From Casuarius casuarius (taxonomy: Eukaryota > Chordata > Aves > Casuariiformes > Casuariidae), in NCBI GenBank assembly GCA_003342895.1, contig PTFA01000042.1, forward strand, positions 3,351,423 through 3,415,422: 64,000 nucleotides of DNA. Reading direction: 5' to 3'. The notes below the pieces were generated by a model that was not told where the DNA came from, searched no databases, and worked only from the letters and a program-made list of their open reading frames with translations. The stretch's first letter is position 1. Each line of letters begins with the position of its first letter. A program made the translations under genes and the position numbers. This document shows, one piece after another, positions 59,225 through 64,000 of this stretch.

Positions 59225-59745
59225 ATCGACTAACACGTCCAGGTTGTACATGAGGTCAACTTTAACCTAACAACCCATTCCTGGCCAACGGACCCAAGTG
59301 TTTTGTGGAGACCAATTTGGCTGATCCACCTTCTGTAGGGACAAGGTAATGGGAATAAGGGAAACGAAGCTGGCCACATCACACCCACGATACACCTTTG
59401 GTTTGCGGAGAACTGTGGGAAGTCCGTGCTCTGGTGACGAGTGTGTTGCTGTGAATTCGCCTTCCCCAGGAGAAAAATCCAACGATCCGCCTGTCCCATG
59501 GAAGCTCGCGCTTCACCATGTGGTGATGCTTTCCCTGCAGGGCCAGCCTGGTACCCCCAGCCCAAACTGTGCAGCAGCCCAAGAGCAGGCTCTTCTCTGG
59601 TCAGGAGATGTTAAAGCTCTTGCCTCTAATGGCCAGCAGCATGAGCAGCTGCCCTGCTTTGGGACACGCTGTGAAAACAGCAACAATGGAAGAGAACTTC
59701 GACACAGGCAACTGCACGTTTTGTCTTTTTCACTGTAGTAGTTTT
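59225..59745. other. GC/CpG-enriched patch of unknown origin
   Basis: This 0.5-kb stretch has several CpGs (AACGATCCGCC, CTCGCGCTTC, GTGACGAGTG) and long open frames on both strands, unlike its AT-rich flanks. No protein family is recognised in any frame. It may be an old insertion, or part of a long HLCS 3' UTR. Confidence 0.35.
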
Positions 59746-59989
59746 TTATGGCAGGGATCTTCGGAGCAGCACATTTTCTCTTGTTTTAATCTCTTCATTT
59801 CACTACTCTTACAACAGAATTACTATTGAATTCTCAGCCATTAGCCTTCCCTCCCCTGACTGGGGATCCTACAAAAACCTGGTAAGGGCATTGCAACCAA
59901 GTGATAGACCAGTTACAACCTCCAGTGGGCAATTCTTACAGGGGCTAAAGCCTCTTGGGAGACTATGATTCAAAGGAGATGTGAGATGA

Positions 59990-59995
59990 TTTATT
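59990..59995 (-). terminator. HLCS: HLCS poly(A) signal candidate
   Basis: Plus-strand TTTATT reads AATAAA on the minus strand, about 530 bases past the HLCS stop codon. It is the nearest such hexamer downstream of the gene that I found. Confidence 0.45.
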
Positions 59996-60521
59996 CAGAT
60001 CCAGTTGACTAAGAACAGCAACAAATACAAATACAATACAAATAAATTTGTATAAATAACCACAGTTCTTAGGGGCTGACTGAAAACTCCCCAAATGCAC
60101 CCGGCAGCTATGACAGAGGTGCAGACCTGAGATCAGACCATGGGATGGTAAGCTGTTATGCAGCCCCACATGGAGGAGAACCAAATTAGCAAGGCTCTGA
60201 AGGTTTTTTTTTCCCTTAGACCTGAATCTGAATAAAGAGAATGTTAAGCCCAGTAATTCAGAAGCATACGATGAGCTCTTTCCAGTGCACCATGGACAAC
60301 ACATAAAACAGAATTTACTTAAGAAAAAATATAGAAAAAATTTTAAAGATTGCACTGCATTCTGCTAAAGCACAATAAAAACACACAGACACATTTTGAA
60401 AATGAAATGTTTAGCTACTTCGGTTTCTATCAAGCCATAAGCTACCCTTCCCACCTTTAAGCAAGTTTAGCTGTGTGGTGCCAAATACTAAGGAGCCGCC
60501 TTTGGCACTGTCAACTGAGGA
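59990..60521 (-). other. HLCS: HLCS 3' UTR (estimate)
   Basis: Untranslated minus-strand sequence runs between the HLCS stop codon and the first candidate poly(A) hexamer. No coding similarity or repeat is recognised. Confidence 0.5.
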
Positions 60522-60693
60522 CTACAAACGCTTTGGGACTACAAGGTTTTTCACCATGTCAAAAGAGTTGCCGTCTGGGTGCACAGACTCTACGCCTTTG
60601 CCTTCTTCATGAACTTGAAGAAATCCACAATCATCGATCCCAACTATCCACGCAACTGGGCCTTCCTCACTGTGGAGACGGACTTGCTTACCA
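60522..60693 (-). CDS. HLCS: HLCS last coding exon
   Basis: The coding part is 172 bases, with stop TAG at 60524-60522 and acceptor tttatttgcag reading from 60703 down. It encodes [20 protein letters not shown], then [11 protein letters not shown] and ends [19 protein letters not shown]. Human ends [19 protein letters not shown]. This is the small C-terminal beta domain of biotin ligases, which closes over the active site. Confidence 0.96.
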
Positions 60694-61416
60694 CTGCAAA
60701 TAAAGAGAACCGGGCAGTTATGAGTTAACTGGATGAGACTGCACAAACAATTAAAAATAGTAGAGAGGACTACTGTCTAGTAGAATATCTTTATTTCTAA
60801 TTTCACTGGTTCTTTTGTTTTTTTCAAGAACATGTTTTATTTCCTGCTTTAATCTCTTTCTGCAGAATTAACGGTTAATCCAAATTGTCTACTTTTGTGT
60901 AAAGACATGAATACAGCAACTCCATCATTAGCTATACAAATCACTCTCAATTCCCTTTGTTTCAAGCTGATACATGCGAAATACCTAGAAACATTCTTTA
61001 ACCTATGCTAGCATGTTAATTTTACTATGTCCTATTTTTATTCACCCCTACAAAATTACATCCTACTTAGGAATATCTTTTAATTAAGTCACTGCTTTTG
61101 AAGGCAATCTCACAGAATATTCACAATGGGAGACAAAATATCTATGAGTTATTTCCAACTTTCTTAAAAGAAAGTTGGAGAAGAACAGAAAGTTACACTT
61201 ACCTGTGTACCCAGTACTTGTAGTAACAGTGAAGAACTCCATTGGGCCCTTTCTCCTGAAAAATATCTATTAGCCTCTCTAGTATAGTTACAGTTCTCGC
61301 AATAAGACAGTCTGCAGTTAAAGCCTTCAGCTGTGTCCCCTCTTTCTTATTGTGTTTTTTGATGAGATCATTGATGCATATGGTGGGGTTGCTGTTATTC
61401 ACATTAAATCCAAAGC
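60522..61416 (-). CDS. HLCS: HLCS, holocarboxylase synthetase (last two coding exons)
   Basis: HLCS is the biotin-protein ligase that makes biotinyl-AMP from biotin and ATP and attaches biotin to a lysine of the five carboxylases, in cytosol and mitochondria. Only the C-terminal end of the catalytic region lies here. The two exons join in phase across AG|T to give [20 protein letters not shown], matching human [20 protein letters not shown]. The position after SIM2 in opposite orientation is the known vertebrate arrangement. The upstream exons, including the KWPND-type motif, are not in the window. Confidence 0.95.
60694..61202 (-). other. HLCS: Last intron of HLCS
   Basis: This is a 509-base AT-rich intron with GT..AG borders on the minus strand (donor CACAG/gtaagt). 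A 12-bp-arm inverted repeat at 61154-61179 lies 23 bases inside the donor. Confidence 0.9.
61154..61179. repeat. Inverted repeat near HLCS splice donor
   Basis: TCCAACTTTCTT and its exact reverse complement AAGAAAGTTGGA are separated by AA, giving a potential 12-bp hairpin in the HLCS pre-mRNA. Confidence 0.85.
61203..61416 (-). CDS. HLCS: HLCS penultimate coding exon
   Basis: The 214-base exon has acceptor cttcctcag and donor ACAG/gtaagt on the minus strand. It encodes [20 protein letters not shown], and later [20 protein letters not shown] and [15 protein letters not shown]. Human has [18 protein letters not shown] and [20 protein letters not shown]. The GFNV segment is the conserved glycine-rich strand of the biotin-ligase catalytic domain; Phe here replaces the human Cys just before it. 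Confidence 0.96.
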
Positions 61417-64000
61417 CTGAGGAAGACGAAAGAACAGGATAGAAAATGTTCATTCTTCTGTAAATGTGAACGTTTTATTACCATTAAAAAGTCAGTACTT
61501 TTTTCAATTAGTTGATGCAATGATCACTAAGGATATTTCCAGTAAATATTCTTCTTCGCTCTCTTACATGTCTGAATCTTCCTAGAAGCATAACTACAAA
61601 TCACAGTCCACATTTTGTGTGCTTCTTGTCCTTAAAATGCTTCCTGAAAATTGTAGAAGCAAAACCAATGCAGTCCTTTCAACAAAACACCACCCGACCA
61701 GTGAGGTTTTGGAAGAAGAAAACTGGAACTTGCATGTTGGCTGCACATTGGTTGGCAACATCGAAGTGGGAAAACTTTTCATTTGCTGATCCGTAATTAG
61801 CTATTTGAGAGCGAATCACTGACCATATTCTGAGATGGGAGTTTTATCTTTCAGTCTAAAATTTAATTAAGAGTCCTTTCTGTTTACTACAGCTAGCTGA
61901 TTTCATTTTCTGAAAATTAAGCCTTTTCACTCAGCTGACAAGCCTTGTTTGCCTTGCTGTGAAAAGCCCAGAAGATTTAAGTTTGCGGGGTAAGACTCCA
62001 GTTTGCTTAATCTATCTTACCACAGCATATCCTTTAGAAGCCTCAAGTCTCTCACTGAGATTTCTCCAGCTAGAATAATGTTGGCAAAATGCCTTTCTTA
62101 TTTAAATATGGCTCTTGAGGCCTTTTTTGCAGTCTGCTGAAACAGGCTTCGAGGGATGTAAAGAAATATATTGTATTACCTGTTTGTCCTCAGACATTTT
62201 GGATAAAACACCAGTCCTGTCAATCAGGTTCAGACATGCCACACCCTCCTCTGCAGGAATATCCACATGGACTGTTTTGTAAATTTGGTATTAACGAGAC
62301 TATTCATATAGAGAATTAATTCATATTAATTATGAGAAGGTTCTCTTCGGTGAAAAGAAGTTTTTGATTTTTAACTAATCAGATAATGCCTACAGAGAAA
62401 GCCACAGTGATATCAACACCAATATATCAATTACACTGAAATCAGGGGAAGTGCATTATCAGAAAGAGACACAGGAAATTAACTGGAAGAAAAAAGGTGC
62501 CACGCTAACAGATCACAACTCCGCTGTTGACACTCAGATACAGAACAAGTGAAGAAAGAAGGACGGTGGTCATTACGATGCACTTTGTGCTGTCAGGGTG
62601 TGTTATGTGGCCTTTGAGCCCACCTGCAGGCTGTAGCGTCGTGGCAAAACCGCTGAGAGTTAATTAGAAAAATACTAGTTGCTCAAGAGTCTTAGGGCCT
62701 CGGTGCATTGCCTCCCAGAGAAAAGTCAAAAATGCACATTTAGCACCAACTTTGCAGTGCATTGATATGGCTGTATGTCTTCCAGTTCTAGGGCCAGCAC
62801 AATTTTCATTAGCTTGAGCATCTGTGCGCTGTTCTCCACTACATTGAACAGACATGTCTCTAGCTACATGAGGAGGTGGACAGAGCTTTTGTAGGCTGAG
62901 CACGTAGGTAGGCTCTGTCCCTTACAGTCCACTTATGTTCAGCTACCTAGGTCCTTTCCGAATCTGGCCCTTATATTAATGAAGTATATTCTTCTGCAGA
63001 ACTCTTCTTCTGAAAGTCCCCCAATAATCAAGAACTTCGAAAAAAAATTCTTTTTTAAAAGTTTGAAAGCACGTGTCTTTCAAAAGAAGCCAAGGCATGA
63101 ACAGACGGTCTTGACAACCCTGTCACTACAGAAATGGCAACCTCTGCAAAGCCTGCAACACACGATACAGGTGAAAAGGCAGGTTTGTATTTTGCCTTAT
63201 TCTTCAGAGGTACTTCTTGTGGCAGTGAGGCTCTGTAGATGGCCTCTGATTTTGTACCCTCACACCTGCAATACCCTTTCTGAGTGCCCAGCACCAGCAA
63301 GGTCTAGAAAAGGAATCTGCATGACTGTAGAAAGTGGATCGTGCATCTGGCTCATTTTTCCAGTTGTGGAAGTTTGATCTCATTGCTACGACTAATACAA
63401 GAACTGTTAGATGTTGTGAATCACCCACTACTACGTTCAACACCATCACTGAAATGATGGAAAAGATCCTTGGAGTAATATGTGACAAAAACCTTTCAAT
63501 CCTAGAAGCTACCAACAGCGAGTACGTTGATGAAAATGTGTGTCTTTGTATATACCTCAGACCTAATGTCACCAAGATGACTCCTATGGACATTAGAGAG
63601 AACACAAAGAGTAAGTATCCACTTGAATTTGAGTATTTCGGTGTTTATGCTATACAACTCCAGGTCCAAAACCAAGATATAATATGCAGACAGATATTTG
63701 AAAAGGTGAACTATTTTTTGAGCCATTTTTGCTTTTCTTGTGTTACCCTGTGATAAACTCAGGTTCGAACAGGCTCTGGAAAAAGCGTATGGAAGCAGTA
63801 AGTGTCTAAAAGAGCACAGAGAGACTCTGTAAGCGTCTCTGTGCAACTTCCATGCTGCACTTGTAGCTTATTTTAAAAACAGGGATATAACAATTATACA
63901 GAAAATTTAATGGCTGAGCATGTTTCATAGAAGAAAGTGATGACTACTTCAGCTGTTTTGCTTGTTTGCACCTTAAAATTTACACCATCTTGACAGAAAC
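61417..64000 (-). other. HLCS: HLCS intron (partial)
   Basis: I looked on the minus strand for the next HLCS exon upstream (KWPND motif, ETFYILIGC-like sequence) and found none, so this is read as intron running out of the window. Open frames at 63055-63846 occur on both strands and match no family that I recognise. Confidence 0.7.

Larger units (their letters stand above)
53991..59989. other. SIM2-HLCS intergenic region (or extended 3' UTRs)
   Basis: About 6 kb of AT-rich DNA lies between the converging genes. No protein-coding gene is recognised. It holds an AG dinucleotide repeat (55868-55907), several AATAAA hexamers that could end longer SIM2 transcripts, a TTTATT (minus-strand AATAAA) at 58761 that could end a longer HLCS transcript, and a GC/CpG-enriched patch (59225-59745). 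Confidence 0.7.

Noticed and set aside
61417..64000. Search for another HLCS exon
   Set aside because: No KWPND-like or ILIG-like minus-strand sequence with splice borders was found; the long frames at 63055-63846 are not HLCS.

Overview
This window is vertebrate nuclear DNA, most likely from a bird or another sauropsid. It holds most of the transcription-factor gene SIM2 on the plus strand. Just past it, in tail-to-tail orientation, lie the last two coding exons of HLCS (holocarboxylase synthetase) on the minus strand. The sauropsid assignment rests on four observations: the SIM2 protein, the SIM2-HLCS neighbour pair also known from human chromosome 21q22, an old CR1 LINE tail of the turtle/archosaur type, and a low load of recent repeats. 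I cannot name the species, and a crocodilian or turtle is not excluded.

Layout. Positions 1-6139 are GC- and CpG-rich DNA read as the end of SIM2 intron 1; exon 1, which should carry the start codon and the bHLH domain, is not in the window. Ten consecutive coding exons, called exons 2-11 by comparison with mammalian SIM2, lie at 6140-6222, 9416-9505, 15803-15911, 30986-31071, 33393-33592, 37432-37538, 42805-42952, 43768-43936, 45059-45467 and 52037-52764. All have GT..AG borders and compatible phases, and together they read through 709 residues without interruption. The 3' UTR starts at 52765 and has several poly(A) signals, the first at 53962. About 6 kb without a recognised gene follows. 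HLCS then runs on the minus strand: a probable 3' UTR from about 59990, the last exon at 60522-60693, the penultimate exon at 61203-61416, and intron to the window end.

Within SIM2, exons 3-4 encode PAS-A sequence, exons 6-8 the PAS-B region, exon 9 a basic nuclear-localisation block, and exons 10-11 the C-terminal regulatory region. Two points deserve attention. First, reading past the exon 10 donor gives a 41-residue basic tail, a stop and a nearby poly(A) signal, which matches the architecture of the mammalian short isoform SIM2s. Second, exon 11 is not the Ala/Pro-rich mammalian sequence; it is longer and contains a block that resembles SIM1. The introns hold simple repeats, several worn MIR/CORE-SINE-like pieces, one old CR1 3' end, a GC-rich minisatellite and one assembly gap. 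I found no bacterial-type systems, CRISPR arrays, rRNA or tRNA genes.
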